Shown: positions 41,768-53,123 of the stretch, piece after piece | How positions within the stretch are numbered: the first letter of the stretch is position 1 | How the letters are laid out: each line of letters opens with the position of its first letter | Source of the DNA: Gracilariopsis chorda | Taxonomy: Eukaryota; Rhodophyta; Florideophyceae; Gracilariales; Gracilariaceae | Length of the DNA stretch: 64,000 nt | Assembly: GCA_003194525.1 (NCBI GenBank) | Contig: NBIV01000066.1 | Location: 186,001-250,000, forward strand | Direction of reading: 5' to 3' | Notes under the pieces: model-generated | Told to the model about the DNA's origin: nothing | The model's database searches: none | What the model saw: only the letters and a program-made list of their open reading frames with translations | Made by a program: the position numbers and the translations under genes

Positions 41768-43558
41768 TTGAGAATAACTTCTTGGTTCCGGCGAGCCTAT
41801 CTACACCCGCGACAGCGCTCTGAGATGGATCTTCTACCCCAATTATCCACTCTCATTAAAAAGCTGGTTTTTCGTGACACCGGCATCATCAAGCGTCAGA
41901 AGCCTTCAGTGACTTTTGAAATCAACAATTCGCATTCAGCACAGCATCTTCTCCGCATTCTTTCCGAACGTACTGATGATATCGTGGCCGACAATGAGGC
42001 GTTAGCACATTTGCGTATTCGAACTAGTCATTATCTCCTAGAGTACATAGTGTTCGTAATTCATCGTCTTGACTCACATGCGCTCTACTATCGAAGTGAG
42101 TCTGAATCACTGCGTCAATCTCTCAGCGGCGTTTTTATTCGATACTCTTTCTCTTCATCAGCCTTGTCTAGAGCGGAGTACTACGATGATATTCGAAACG
42201 TTATTGAACGCATTGTGGATGCAATATGTCAGTTCATTGGTTTACACATGCAAACAGGGCACTCTATTCGTATAGCCTTACGAGAAAGCAGACAGGACGA
42301 TCTCGCGCGGGCAATTGTAACATCCTGTCGTCAAGTGAGCTCATTCCATCATGCAATTTCACAAGCCATTTCAGCGACAAATCTGCCCCAAAACATTCAA
42401 GATGTTGTGCGGACGTCAATATCCGCGACGAGAAGAGATGTTTCAGATCAAGCACATCTTGCTGGGCAGCTGGGACAATTTTGGAATCAAGGCGGTTCTT
42501 CAGGTGCAAAACGGTTCGGCGCTCATGATGTACGACATACGATCCAAATCATTCAACGCGAACTGGCTGATCTGCAGAACATGCTGCCGAGACTCACTCG
42601 AGTGTGTGAGCGAGATTTGGCTAGACCTTATAACGTCCAAAGACATCCCGTGCGGTACAGTGGCCTGGCGGCAGCAATAGGGGCATCGACTCGCTCTTTA
42701 GTACGAAACGCTGCATACTTTGGTGGGAATGGCTCGTTAGAAGAAAGCATTGTGCAATATGGAAAGGTGTTTCGTGGCTTCCTCAGTAATAAGATTATCG
42801 AACCAGTGTCGCATTTCTACAAACAAGTGTTTCACACATCGACAACTACATCCGACGAAAAATCAGTCATCGACTCTCGCGGTGTTCTTCAGGAAATGCT
42901 TATCGAGTTCACGGATAAGCATTTAACCAACGTTGACGGGGCAGCGAAGCTTGCAAAAGAGGGCGACTTCAAAGCTGTAACAAAGCTGATTCTCGAACAG
43001 GCTCGACATCCATTTCGGAATACATTTGCAGGAAGCCTTGGGCAAGCGATTCTTTTGCAGGTACAGAAACTAAAATGCGATGTTGAAGAGTTAATGCTAA
43101 AAAGCATGCAACTCCTTCGTGCACAGGAACTCAATCTTGCTCTCGTTGCTTTGGCTCCATCTCTTCTGACTATCGCATCTATAATCCAAGTAACATCTAT
43201 CGTTGCTTTTTACTTGCGAAGTCGAGGTACAACAATGATTGTGTCCGGAGGTCAGACTGCCCGGTTTCTTTTAGGAGATGTGCACTCAGCTTTTCTTGCA
43301 ATAGAAGCAGAAGAAGACACGAAATCGCGCAGCATTGAAAAACTGCTTCGATACATGAAGCACATTGGTGTGATCCATGTCAAGGTGGTGGAGGTGCAGA
43401 ATTTGATTCGACTAGGGATCCTCAAGGCCCCTGAACAAGTTGTTTTTCGCTTCAAGGACGATCTTGAATTGCTTCGATCAGCAGATGTACATATTAATAG
43501 AAGACGGAAGCTTATCGACCGAATGCTCCGATGCTATTCCTTTCTTAACAATATGTAA
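41768..43558 (+). CDS. NCA2-like mitochondrial membrane protein
   Basis: NCA2 of yeast affects expression of the mitochondrial ATP synthase genes; plant relatives include the mitochondrial DGS1. The 596-aa product has the family hallmark in its C-terminal half: ILEQARHPFRNTFAGSLGQAILLQVQKLKCDVEEL, then MQLLRAQELNLALVALAPSLL followed by a hydrophobic helix. The N-terminal half is helical and poorly conserved. A second ATG at 41825 (MDLLPQL) is possible. The stop lies only 59 bp from the convergent RimO stop, so the 3' UTRs must overlap or be tiny. Confidence 0.8.
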   Translation: MRITSWFRRAYLHPRQRSEMDLLPQLSTLIKKLVFRDTGIIKRQKPSVTFEINNSHSAQHLLRILSERTDDIVADNEALAHLRIRTSHYLLEYIVFVIHRLDSHALYYRSESESLRQSLSGVFIRYSFSSSALSRAEYYDDIRNVIERIVDAICQFIGLHMQTGHSIRIALRESRQDDLARAIVTSCRQVSSFHHAISQAISATNLPQNIQDVVRTSISATRRDVSDQAHLAGQLGQFWNQGGSSGAKRFGAHDVRHTIQIIQRELADLQNMLPRLTRVCERDLARPYNVQRHPVRYSGLAAAIGASTRSLVRNAAYFGGNGSLEESIVQYGKVFRGFLSNKIIEPVSHFYKQVFHTSTTTSDEKSVIDSRGVLQEMLIEFTDKHLTNVDGAAKLAKEGDFKAVTKLILEQARHPFRNTFAGSLGQAILLQVQKLKCDVEELMLKSMQLLRAQELNLALVALAPSLLTIASIIQVTSIVAFYLRSRGTTMIVSGGQTARFLLGDVHSAFLAIEAEEDTKSRSIEKLLRYMKHIGVIHVKVVEVQNLIRLGILKAPEQVVFRFKDDLELLRSADVHINRRRKLIDRMLRCYSFLNNM

Positions 43559-43617
43559 AGATTATGGTACACGACCAATTTTCGATACGTTACTGACTCG
43601 TTTCAAAGTTCAGCATA

Positions 43618-45111
43618 CTATTCTACAGGCTCTCCATACAGATCAAACGAAGACGTTCCCAATATTCGAACCTTCAATATCGTTCCTGGTTCTATTTGTT
43701 GCAAAATATGAACACAGCCATCAATTTCGGGAGCGTCAAACCGACAGCGGCCAATTGAATGTCCGTTCTCGATCCTGTCTACAAGAACATGTAACACCTG
43801 ACCCACTCGCTCAGATGCAATCTCTTCCTGTATTCTTTGCTGTATAGAAACCAGTTCATCTCGCCTGTATTCGCGAATCTCCAATGGAACCTGATCGTCG
43901 TATGTCGCCGCTGGGGTGCCTTCTTCTTCACTGTACACAAAGAATCCAGCATGGTTAAAGCGATTCGTTTTGATGAAATCTACAAGTTCGCGATGATCTT
44001 CTTCAGTTTCCCCTGGAAACCCAACTATAAATGTAGTCCGCAACGCCAGGTCTGGAATTTCTTGCCGAAGTCGAGATAATAGCTCTTCGGTGTGTTTTCT
44101 CCCAGGTCGATTCATTCGCTTGAGAATTCTGTCAGAAATGTGCTGAAGTGGCATGTCAATGTACTTACAAACGACATCGAGTTGTGCAATCGCCTCGATG
44201 AGCTCATTAGTAAAATAAGAAGGGTAGCAGTACAATAAGCGGAGCCACTTCGCATTGGTATTGTTGCTCGCGACGTGATGCAAGAGATCACTCAATCTAC
44301 GAGTTTCTTGCGGCGGAAAGTCCATACCAAATTGGTTTGTATCTTCAGCTATGAAAACAAGCTCTTTTGCGCCAGCTTCGACTAATGTGTCGATCTCTTT
44401 CGTCAGACTATCCCAGTCTTTTGATCTGAACTTACCCCGAAACTGACCCGGTATGGCACAGAAAGTACAAGAGTGGGAGCAACCTTCTGCCAGACGAACG
44501 TACACTGAGTGCTTGGGACCTAATCTAAAACGCTCATGCTCCGGTCGAAATGGTACATCTGTGATGCCAACCTTAACCTTTTCCAAGGATTCTTGTTTCT
44601 CATTTGCCGCCAGGGCTCTCACACGCTGGGGAAGCTCATGATAATGTTCAAACCCGACAACCGCATCTACCTCGGGAAGTTCTTCTGCGAGAAGATCAGC
44701 ATATCGTTGAGCAAGACAACCAGTAATGATAACACCTTTTGTACCCCTTTCTTTTCCTTCTGCAGCTTGTAGAATAGCGTCTATCGATTCTCTTTTCGCA
44801 TCTTCCACAAACCCACATGTGTTTACGACAACAACGTCTGCAGGATTTTCTGCGTCGGAAGCTTGGATTTTGATGTTGTGCTTTGCCATATCTGACAGCA
44901 TGACCTCCGCATCTGTTACGTTCTTCGGGCACCCCAACGAGACCAGCGATACAGTAGTAGGTGATGTATTTGAACGATGCTGTGTTGATACTGGCTGCAT
45001 GGCCGTCGCTGAAGGTTGACGTTTACATAACGAACGGATTGTCTCGGCACGCGAAGCTTGACGACGCCATATTGCTGGAGATATAAATGCCATTATTGAC
45101 GAACAGAACAA
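43618..45111 (-). CDS. rimO: RimO-type radical-SAM methylthiotransferase, organelle-targeted
   Basis: RimO adds a methylthio group to a conserved Asp of ribosomal protein S12. The N-terminal 50 residues are basic and Ser/Thr-rich, like a transit peptide. The UPF0004 domain then starts with VSLVSLGCPKNVTDAEVML and holds the three Cys of the second cluster. The radical-SAM core has CSHSCTFCAIP (CxxxCxxC) near residue 207. A TRAM domain closes the protein (GQVLHVLVDRIENG...FDAPEIDG). Target and domain order match RimO rather than MiaB. It is probably plastid; mitochondria are possible. ATGs at 45111 and 45093 are both plausible. Confidence 0.94.
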   Translation of the reverse strand: MFCSSIMAFISPAIWRRQASRAETIRSLCKRQPSATAMQPVSTQHRSNTSPTTVSLVSLGCPKNVTDAEVMLSDMAKHNIKIQASDAENPADVVVVNTCGFVEDAKRESIDAILQAAEGKERGTKGVIITGCLAQRYADLLAEELPEVDAVVGFEHYHELPQRVRALAANEKQESLEKVKVGITDVPFRPEHERFRLGPKHSVYVRLAEGCSHSCTFCAIPGQFRGKFRSKDWDSLTKEIDTLVEAGAKELVFIAEDTNQFGMDFPPQETRRLSDLLHHVASNNTNAKWLRLLYCYPSYFTNELIEAIAQLDVVCKYIDMPLQHISDRILKRMNRPGRKHTEELLSRLRQEIPDLALRTTFIVGFPGETEEDHRELVDFIKTNRFNHAGFFVYSEEEGTPAATYDDQVPLEIREYRRDELVSIQQRIQEEIASERVGQVLHVLVDRIENGHSIGRCRFDAPEIDGCVHILQQIEPGTILKVRILGTSSFDLYGEPVE

Positions 45112-47214
45112 AGCCTATCGCTTTTCACGACTCAACCGCAGAGTGAGGAGAACTCTTTATACCCTTCGTAATTGCAGGCGCCTTGTACCCTTGTTCTTCA
45201 AGAGAGGGAGGTATCTTTTCTGAGAATGGGTTCTTCAGAGCAATCTCTGAAACCAACGGGATCAGCTCTTACACATGCCAAGCCCCCCGAACCGATAGAT
45301 TTGATCTCGTCTATCAAGATGAGCACCGTTTCGTGTACAGTTTTTCTCTGTGCAGCCCGCTCTGAAGACCTACTTCAGTGGGAATTGCATTTCCGCGTTT
45401 AAAAAATTCTGTCAACTGTAGACGTCACTGATCTCTGCAGCTCAAGGAGGGCTCGACCCCCATCAGGGGTCGTGATTCACGACACAAAATATAAACGGTA
45501 CTCGTTCGATCGTTTATATCAAGGTTAATCTGAGAAGCCTCAAAACTCCGATGTCCGATTGGAGGCGTAAGGATACGGGAGTGACAAACGAACGCCACGT
45601 ACTATGCACAATCAGAGAAAAGTGAGTAACGTCCCTCCAGCTCTGGTCTTCGTCCAGGAGCATGCCAACGAACATGGAATGGATCTGAGTCGGCATTGCT
45701 CTAGATTGTTGTGTGAGTACTACACACTGCGTAGTGCATTGACTCTGCTTTCCACTTGTGTAACCGTCAGACTCTGACCCTTGAAGCCTTTGTTGTATTG
45801 TAAGTTGTTATACATAAACTATACTCTCTCTAGAGACGTGTCAGAAAGTCAACCAAACACCTCATTCCGGTGGTGCAAAAGGATGTTGTCTACACCTTCA
45901 CTTCCCTGAACTATTAGCCTTGCAACGTCTTCTGGTTGGAGCCGGTGACTGCCCCTCCCACTCGCAACAGCCATGTTATGCTCACAGGCTACAATATCTT
46001 GGCTTTGCCAGTCTGGCAGTAGGCTCTTGAAGTCTTCCATATCTCAACTTTGGGAACACTACAGACAGCAAAGCAGTTTGAGAAGAAAGATGTTCAAAAA
46101 AACGCAGCAGCGTTTCTGTCTGAACTACTGAAGCTGCGTTTTGTTTCTATAGCTCTGAAGAGTTTTCTTCAGAACCATTCCTCAATAAGCTGTGGAGAGT
46201 GGGTCGCGAAGCAATACCATTTTGAGTATTGCTTCTCCCGAAATAATGCAACCACTGAGTGCGTGGCACACTTAGGGGGCAGCTCAGGGACACCGGCGGT
46301 GGCGATCTCTCTTCCCCACATCTGGGTAACGTCTGCGTTGTTATACGCAAAGTCAAACGAAAAACCAACTTGTTGTTTCTGTTTCTTTCGCCGAGATTTC
46401 TTAAACAGAGGTTCTTGAGAGAATATTTTAAGCTCCCTCTTTCAACAGTGTCCGCCTTGCAATATCTACTGCCAAACTTGGACAAATGGCACAAGGTCAC
46501 ATTACTCGGGTACTCCCCTGCCAGCTCTATTGGTGCATACTTCCAGGAGTATGTAACAATGATACAATCACATATGGTTCAACCTTTCAAGTGGTCGGTG
46601 CACTTTGTGTTATCCAAATTTGGCCGTCGGTGGTTTCATATTCTTCTTTTTATGTGCTTTGAAGACACTTACTGTAGCTTAAGATACCTCACGCATCTAC
46701 AGTATCTCGTGCATGGCGCAAGGGAATCCGCATCGAAGCAGCTGTTGTGCTCTTTGTTCACGTCATGCACATTCTCAGCACCCTCCCGTATTCTGGTGCG
46801 CATGAAAGGGTAGCAGAAGGCCTATTCATACTATCCTTGTAATCCTTACACGAAAGGACTCAATTCTAGCAGCATGCGGGGCCGAATATTTCTCGTCGCA
46901 GTCATCCTGCATTGTCTTTGTAGCATAATGTGTTGTTCGTACTCGAAGTTCCTGAGCAAACGTGGTATCTAATGTTGCTGGTAATCCTTTCGCACATGCG
47001 TGGAAGTTGCATTCGCGGACTCGGATGAATTGATCAATCGGCGGCTCCCGAAAGATTTGTGGATTTTTGTCAAAAGGTTGAAGGGTTATACGGATAAGTT
47101 ACCAATGGTACCAACGGTAGCCCTCTTACCTACAGTATACACGAGACGGTACCAAAGGTACCGTACCTAGACCATCTGAAACCAAACCAGACCGGCACGC
47201 GGGGCAAACTCGCG
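45112..47214. other. Intergenic region, no confident gene
   Basis: About 2.1 kb. A 184-codon plus-strand ORF (46259-46813) and a 63-codon minus-strand ORF (45849-46040) are present, but neither resembles a known protein and their composition is not convincing. A short strong hairpin lies at 47146-47164 (8-bp stem ACGGTACC, loop AAA). Confidence 0.4.
47146..47164. repeat. Short perfect hairpin upstream of a small gene
   Basis: ACGGTACC-AAA-GGTACCGT, eight paired bases, 51 bp before the next ORF. Related GGTACC copies lie just upstream (47107, 47113). It could be a protein-binding palindrome of a promoter. Confidence 0.4.
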
Positions 47215-47607
47215 ATGAAAGATTCTACTACGCTACCCGCATTCCCGACGTACGGCGACGGCTTCACCGACTTCAGCAGAGTGCAACAGGGCAACGGCGC
47301 GATGCCTTCATATATGCCAAACAGTGAAGACAGCGCAAATGCCACTACAATCAAACAAAGCCATGCACTTTTGGCCGTTTGTGTGCGCTCAGAGAATGGT
47401 GGTGTGTCGAGAAGAGAGGTTTCGAAACGAAGGAAGACTAAGAAGAGAAAAAGGGAGCAGAGTTCAGCTCGAGTTGACAGTGATGAACCAACTACAAATG
47501 GTCAGCAGAGAAGGCGGTCGGCGAGACTTCGTGTTAATGGTTCTGTGACTCGTGCTGGGAATGATGGGGGTGGTAGTGATGACGATGATGATGACTTTAT
47601 GAGTTGA
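47215..47607 (+). CDS. Small basic protein with acidic tail, unknown
   Basis: The 130-aa product has a Lys/Arg block (RRKTKKRKREQ, then RRRSARLRVNG) and ends with an Asp run and FMS. Basic clusters plus a polyacidic tail fit a nuclear or nucleolar protein. No domain is recognised. It could be the last exon of a larger gene. Confidence 0.4.
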   Translation: MKDSTTLPAFPTYGDGFTDFSRVQQGNGAMPSYMPNSEDSANATTIKQSHALLAVCVRSENGGVSRREVSKRRKTKKRKREQSSARVDSDEPTTNGQQRRRSARLRVNGSVTRAGNDGGGSDDDDDDFMS

Positions 47608-48946
47608 GGTGGTATGCAAGGTCGGACGAGTGGTAATTGAGCTGGAGGTGAGTGTGGAGTTGTGGATAGTTTAGGATGTTTGTGCGTTACGCAGTGGCAG
47701 CAGGTGCAGACGTTGGGGGGTGAGTGGATTTCGTGGAGCGGTGTTCGGAGCCTGGCGTGGTAGAAAAAGGACGTGTATGATGACGTTGGTATTCAAGTTG
47801 GGATAAGTGGTTAGCTGGCGCTTCATAACCCTTGAACGAGTTTTGCGAGTGCTGTAGAATGCAGTGATGCATGTAGTATTGAAGGGAGATGTATAAAGTG
47901 AGCTCCGGTGATGGGCTGAGAAAGACAGACTGGGTTGGACGCTACGTTAGAATGGAAGCTCAGCGATGAGAACAAGACACGCGAGACGAAGAGCAGCGGC
48001 AGCGCAAGTAGATGACTGACAATAGTGGACGTGCGGATGAAGGGCATCATGCCGTTATTCGATAACGCGATGGGACGACACTGCAGGAGGGACAAAGCGC
48101 AGAAGGACACGATACGTTAGTGCGTACATTCGATGCATCTGGAAGAGCGGATGCACTGCATCGGCCAAGTCAGCGGAATACGACATGCGGGAAATAGCTG
48201 TAGGGTCTGACGGCGAAGATGACGCATGTGAAGGTGCAATAGGGGCATGCCTCGCAGACGTAACAAGGCATGGCCCGATGCGGAGAGCGACTGAAGCATG
48301 CATTCTGTTGTGTTTGGTATTTGTTGTAAGCAGCAGAAAATTCGGCGAGAGAGATTCCGCGCGCGAATGCTGTCAGGACGTACAGAGCCAAGGAGTTGGC
48401 CGTGTGAGCCAACAACCCTTGGAAGTGCGCAAGGACGCGAAAGGTTCGTTGGGGAAAGAACTTCTTTCAAATTCTTTCAAAGAAGATCCCAGCGAGAAAT
48501 GGACGCGAGGCGGCGCATATCGCGCGGTGGTTGGCCCTGCGCGGTGGCCAACAGAAAGAACCGACACCGAGCGCATCTCCGAACAGCCTCCGTGCCGACG
48601 GTCGGTCACAACCACAATCCACGTGCCCAGCAGGCAGACGTGTATGGTCTGCAGAGGCATTTCGCGGAACCCAACGGCAGCACAAATGGACATCTCGCTA
48701 CGACGCGCCGCCGATATGAGCAGCGCTGGTTGAATGGACGGCACCAAACCCATGCATGCGGCAAACACGTGCACCCGCGCAGCTGGCCACACCCGGCGGC
48801 ACGGCGAGTGCGGCCCCCGTGCATTCCCGCAGCAACGCTTAATCCCGAAGCTGTTGCTTTTCCATTTTTCGACCAACTTCCGAACGCTCTCAACCGTGCT
48901 CCACCCACCCCCTCCTCCCCCCCCGTCGACGCTTTGTACTGTCGCG
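47608..48946. other. Intergenic region with overlapping short frames
   Basis: Several 60-250-codon frames overlap on both strands in GC-rich DNA from 48180 to 48950. None looks like a protein; the frame continuous with the desaturase (from 48734) has an Arg/Pro-rich extension that I treat as leader. Confidence 0.4.
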
Positions 48947-49897
48947 ATGGGTGCCTCTTCGTCACCCTCCAAACATCACTGGGCTCTGCACGCCAACCGT
49001 CGTCGACAAATTCTCGAGCAATATCCGAATATAAGCTTGCTCTTCGGAGTTGATGTACGAACCCAGTTTTACGCTTATGCTTGTATTGCGTTGCAATGCT
49101 TGTTCGCCTACTTTGCGCGTGCTTCTGCACTTCGTGCAGTACTACTGGCAATTACGTTGGGGCCTTATGTTGATGCTGCCATCTTATGTTTTCTACATGA
49201 AGCTACGCACATGCTGGTCTTTCGTCGCGTCGCTTTCAATCGTTTACTAGCTGTCTTTACCAATCTACCGTTGTTACTTCCGGTCAGCGAGGTACTCCGT
49301 CAACATCACGCCCGTCATCACCGCGGATTGGGAGATGCATCACACGATGTAGATGTGCCCGCGCATTGGGAGATCGCTCTCGTCGGAAATCGTCCCGTTG
49401 CAAAGGCTCTATGGTTAATGTTTAATATGTGCATTCTGCCCGTGCGATCCGTCTGTCGTCTCCCCGTCAAGCTCGATTTCTTCCTCGTTCTCAACGTCGT
49501 CAGCTGCATTCTATTCGGCGCAGCGCTATTTCTGTACTCTCGTACCAGTTTCTTATTCATGCTACTTTCCACGCTCAACTCGCAAGGACTACACCCCGCA
49601 AACACCCGCCAGGTGCAACGTCACGTCTACGATGGTTCCGATAATATGCGAACTTCCGATGACATGCCCACAACCTACTCGTACTACGGCTGGCTCAATT
49701 GTATCATGCTAAACGTCGGATACCACGTCGAACATCATGATTTCCCTCGTGTACCATGGACTAGGCTTCCCGAACTTCGTCGCATTGCCGGGGAGAAATG
49801 GTACCCTTCCGAAAGCGCTCATCATTCTAGAGGACTTGCACAGCTCATCAATTTTGTGCTCAACCCTAACATTTCCTTGGCTGATTTTGCTCACTAA
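48947..49897 (+). CDS. Sphingolipid delta-4 desaturase (DEGS type)
   Basis: The enzyme puts a 4,5 double bond into the long-chain base of ceramide, in the ER membrane. From ATG 48947 the protein has 316 residues, the usual size. Evidence: HHWALHANRRRQILEQYP in the N-terminal domain; His boxes HEATH (84-88), HHARHH (120-125) and HVEHH (260-264); NVGYHVEHHDFPRVPWTRLPELRRIA, a DEGS hallmark; and several membrane helices. It begins MGASSS, which fits an N-myristoylation signal as in animal DEGS1. This supports the chosen start over the in-frame ATG at 48734. Confidence 0.9.
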   Translation: MGASSSPSKHHWALHANRRRQILEQYPNISLLFGVDVRTQFYAYACIALQCLFAYFARASALRAVLLAITLGPYVDAAILCFLHEATHMLVFRRVAFNRLLAVFTNLPLLLPVSEVLRQHHARHHRGLGDASHDVDVPAHWEIALVGNRPVAKALWLMFNMCILPVRSVCRLPVKLDFFLVLNVVSCILFGAALFLYSRTSFLFMLLSTLNSQGLHPANTRQVQRHVYDGSDNMRTSDDMPTTYSYYGWLNCIMLNVGYHVEHHDFPRVPWTRLPELRRIAGEKWYPSESAHHSRGLAQLINFVLNPNISLADFAH

Positions 49898-50493
49898 ATT
49901 GCTCCGCAACACCTGTTTTAGGTTTGCAGCGCCTTCACCAATCTTCAGTTTACCCTATGGGCTGCTGCACTATCCAAACTGCGCTGTCTCACTTACTTCA
50001 CCAAACTGCCAAAATGCGGTCTTACGCGTATTTTTTTCGATCGCGCGCTGCAGTGCCACCTGGTTCCATTCGCACATTGCTTGTCATGATGGCAAGCGGA
50101 GTCCCACAGGCGCTCATTATGTGATGTTCTCCAGTGACCCCATGGCCGGTCTACAGCCACAAGCCCGCAGAGCGCGACGAACGGAGAAACAATGTATTGT
50201 CATGCAGTGCTGAAGTTATGATACGCAGCTTACACTAATTTAGCTCTCGAGTTCTGATCTTATCCCAAACGGTTCTGGCACCAAGGGTATCCATCGTATC
50301 TCTGTGCAACGGTAGAGGGTTCTCATGACAACACGAGAACGTCCCTCTGGTAGAATCTTGCAAACATCTGCAGCAAAATAGTTTACATGTCATATCGAAA
50401 GTAACGCTACCAAAGGCGTTGAAAAATTACTCCCAACGAATAGCTAAGTCTGTTCATGCAGGTTCCACTAATTCACCCAGCGCAGCTTCCCTC
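49898..50493. other. Convergent intergenic spacer
   Basis: 596 bp between convergent stops of the desaturase and the BI-1-like gene; no gene recognised. Confidence 0.4.
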
Positions 50494-51270
50494 CTAGTTA
50501 CGGCGTGACTTTCGCCTCCTGTTGTCATCATTGTCGCGACGCTGACGATTGTTAGCCATGATGACCATAATATGTCTGACGATTGCAACAAAGTCAATGA
50601 ACAGCTCCAAAGCGTGCTTAAGATGGTCCCTTTCGCCCGCATGAGCCTTTTCAATAATGATCTGGGTATCATACAACACGAAGCCGCAGAACATCATGAG
50701 ACCAATGTACAGCGTGGGCATGACCGGCACCAAACGCGGCCAGAACACACGTAGCAACGAAACCAGACACAACCCAAATAACCCAGTGAATAGGAACGAG
50801 GACAAGAACAGGTACGACTTGCGACGGGCGAAAATGGCTGAAATGGAGCAGCAGGCAAACACCATCGCACCGCCAAGGAACGCCATTGCCGGAATACGCG
50901 GGTCAATATCAGTTACAACAGACAGCAAAGGTCCAGCGGCACACCCGTCTATGAAAGCGAAAAAATGGAAAGCAGCTGTGCGTTTCGGGGAGTTCGGACC
51001 GAGGAAGTGAAACAACAAAAGAGAAGGCAGAACGAGAATAGAAGAGAGAGTGGCGAGCCAGGTTGCCCCGCGCTCTAACATGTACATGGTTGAAAAGGCA
51101 CCTACTGTTGCGAGTGATAGGGCGACGGTGAGAGAAGAGTAAACACGGCGAAGATGCTTCTGAACGACTGGATCTACGTGCGACATTAACGAGTCCATTG
51201 CGTTCTGGCGTGGTTGCGGACGGAAATGGGACGTCGGGTCGGACGGATAGGCGTACGATGCATAAGACAT
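50494..51270 (-). CDS. BAX inhibitor-1 / TMBIM family membrane protein
   Basis: BI-1 proteins are ER membrane proteins that limit cell-death signals and leak calcium. The 258-aa product has the family core: HLRRVYSSLTVALSLATVGA in helix 1, six or seven hydrophobic helices, GLMMFCGFVLYDTQIIIEKAH near the C-terminal side, DHLKHALELFIDFVAIVRHIM, and a basic tail. The conserved Asp of YDTQ and of LFIDF, which form the pH-sensing pair, are both present. I start at ATG 51270 (MSYASYAYPS); the in-frame ATG at 51432 would add 54 non-family residues. Confidence 0.92.
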   Translation of the reverse strand: MSYASYAYPSDPTSHFRPQPRQNAMDSLMSHVDPVVQKHLRRVYSSLTVALSLATVGAFSTMYMLERGATWLATLSSILVLPSLLLFHFLGPNSPKRTAAFHFFAFIDGCAAGPLLSVVTDIDPRIPAMAFLGGAMVFACCSISAIFARRKSYLFLSSFLFTGLFGLCLVSLLRVFWPRLVPVMPTLYIGLMMFCGFVLYDTQIIIEKAHAGERDHLKHALELFIDFVAIVRHIMVIMANNRQRRDNDDNRRRKSRRN

Positions 51271-52913
51271 ACTGTCACAGGGTTCCTTTGGCAGGCGGGC
51301 CAGACGAAGACGTTGAGATGAATCAAGAGAGTCGAACGCAGTGGGGAAAGCAGGGAAAGAATCCCAACGAGAGCCTTGTGGTGTGTGGGGACGACGGGAT
51401 GGGGTGGAGCGGAGAGGGAACAAGTGCAGCATGGGTGCTGGAGATTGGAAGTCCAGCTTTTATAAGCGTTCGTCCGTTGCACTGGCAAGAGCCGCCATGG
51501 ACAGGCGCTGTGGTTGGTCACATGGAGATTGAGGCCTATTTCAGCAAGTGCGCTCTACACGCGTGTACACATGTAATACTGCCTTGTTGCCAGCAATGCT
51601 GTGGTCGAGTCTGGAAGATCAGAGGCCGCCAAACGCAAGCGACCCGTGCAGCGCAGCCTCGCAGGAGGGATACTCAGTGCCCCCCACGGCATGTTGCGGA
51701 TACTGAGTAGTACTCAGTGAGTACATGTGGATTGTATAGACGCCATTTCAATTGCACGAGATGTTGAGTAATCTAAGAACACTGTGGAAAGCACAACTGC
51801 TCGGAGTCCGTCCTTGTTCCTCCTTGGCCCTCTCCTCTCTTTACTTCGCGCATCTCTGCTCCTTATCCCCGTTCCCGTAGGGTGGCAATTTTGCGTCTCC
51901 CTTGTTTTGGGGTGCAATCGGGTGCACAGGTCGCACTGCACCCTGTCTGGGAGATTTTGCCTCATCTAGAGGTGAACGTCACCCAGACACCGGTCAGAGG
52001 TCACCTCAAGTGCAACCCAGTAATCCCCACCAGCATTATCTCGCAGCCATGATTTCGATGCTCTTTTCCTAACATAAGCCTTCCTCGTTCTCAGTGGCTT
52101 TATTGCCAACGTTTTAATCCCTTCCAGATACTCCCTTGCGCGCTCGACATTTTTCTCCATCAATCAAAGCAAACGATAACTGATGGTAAACAGCTTTAGT
52201 TTCTCTCCGCAATACCTTTTCATTTAAAAGAGCTTATACAACAAAACACTATTCGTACACATATGCCGAGCAAATCACAGCTTGTCAGCATTTTTGTTCA
52301 CAACCTGGTGTAAGTCGTAAAACTAAGTGATGACAATGCACGCAAAACAGCTTGGAATATACTACAAACTCTTTTCCTGACCTTTACCTGTGATGCAAGC
52401 AATTGTGGAAAATCTTTACAAGACACGAACAGTAAGCGTCGTACAACGCAATACAAGTTACTTTGTAGCTTTTGCAGCTCATCTGCAGGAATTTGGGCGC
52501 GTTCTAAAATTTCCTCCGTATGCCATTTGTTCCAGCATTTTGTGCAAGGAGCTTGTCTGCAAGGACTAAACCATTGCATCTGCCGTGCTCCTTCTCTCTT
52601 TCGCAATTTCCTCCCATTATTCGTGATTGTGCAACTCTAAGAACACAGTGAGCAATACTTTTGCTTCCCGTTGACATTCAAGTGCGGTTCTTTGCTTCCC
52701 AATATTTGTTGTTTGTCATGCAGTCTGTTGTACATCACAGGAATATTACGACTGTAGAGCGGTTTGACGATGAACGGGATAAATCGAACGCCTGATTGAG
52801 AAGCAACTTTACCATTGTTACTTGAACAGCTTGAGAATCTGCTTTTAGCTTCTCGAATTTAGACATACTCTTTTGCCTTCTGTCGTACGTAGTCTGGAAA
52901 TGACGAACATTTT
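51271..52913. other. Intergenic region with weak minus-strand coding traces
   Basis: No confident gene. Three short minus-strand frames look somewhat protein-like: 51966-52163 (Lys/Arg-rich), 52298-52606 (with CRQAPCTKCWNKWH, a Cys/His cluster) and 52735-52913. They could be exons of one gene, or the decayed 3' side of the transposon at 61441, since the old LTR at 52914 inserted there. I found no joins that keep the frame. Confidence 0.25.
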
Positions 52914-53123
52914 TGTGGTGCAACGCCCCAAAGGAGAGAAACACCGAAAGACGTTCGGGAACTTTCCTCCGTGGAGGTGAACCCAGTTGGGTAGAGCTCT
53001 TCTAGGGGTGGCACGGCGAAGCCGGTTTGTAAGACCGAGGCCACCCTTAGCGACTAGCGCAAGAGGGTTTAGGACAAGAATCGGTATCCGCGAGAGCGGG
53101 AATGCGTCCTCGCCAGAGGTAGG
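52914..53123 (-). repeat. Old LTR, left part (split by a younger LTR)
   Basis: It begins TGTGGTGCAACGCC and aligns with the other LTRs of this family but is clearly diverged. It breaks at GTAGG (53119-53123) and resumes at 60804, ending at 61422 with GTTGCACTACA. Together the pieces give one full LTR of about 824 bp. Flanks ATTTT (52909-52913) and ATTAT (61423-61427) look like an old 5-bp duplication with one change. Confidence 0.85.
53119..53123. repeat. Target-site duplication GTAGG (left)
   Basis: GTAGG is repeated at 60804-60808, exactly bordering the younger solo LTR that split the old one. Confidence 0.85.

Noticed and set aside
46259-46813. 184-codon plus-strand ORF
   Set aside because: Biased toward Leu/Phe/Ser with no family resemblance; no splice or neighbour support.
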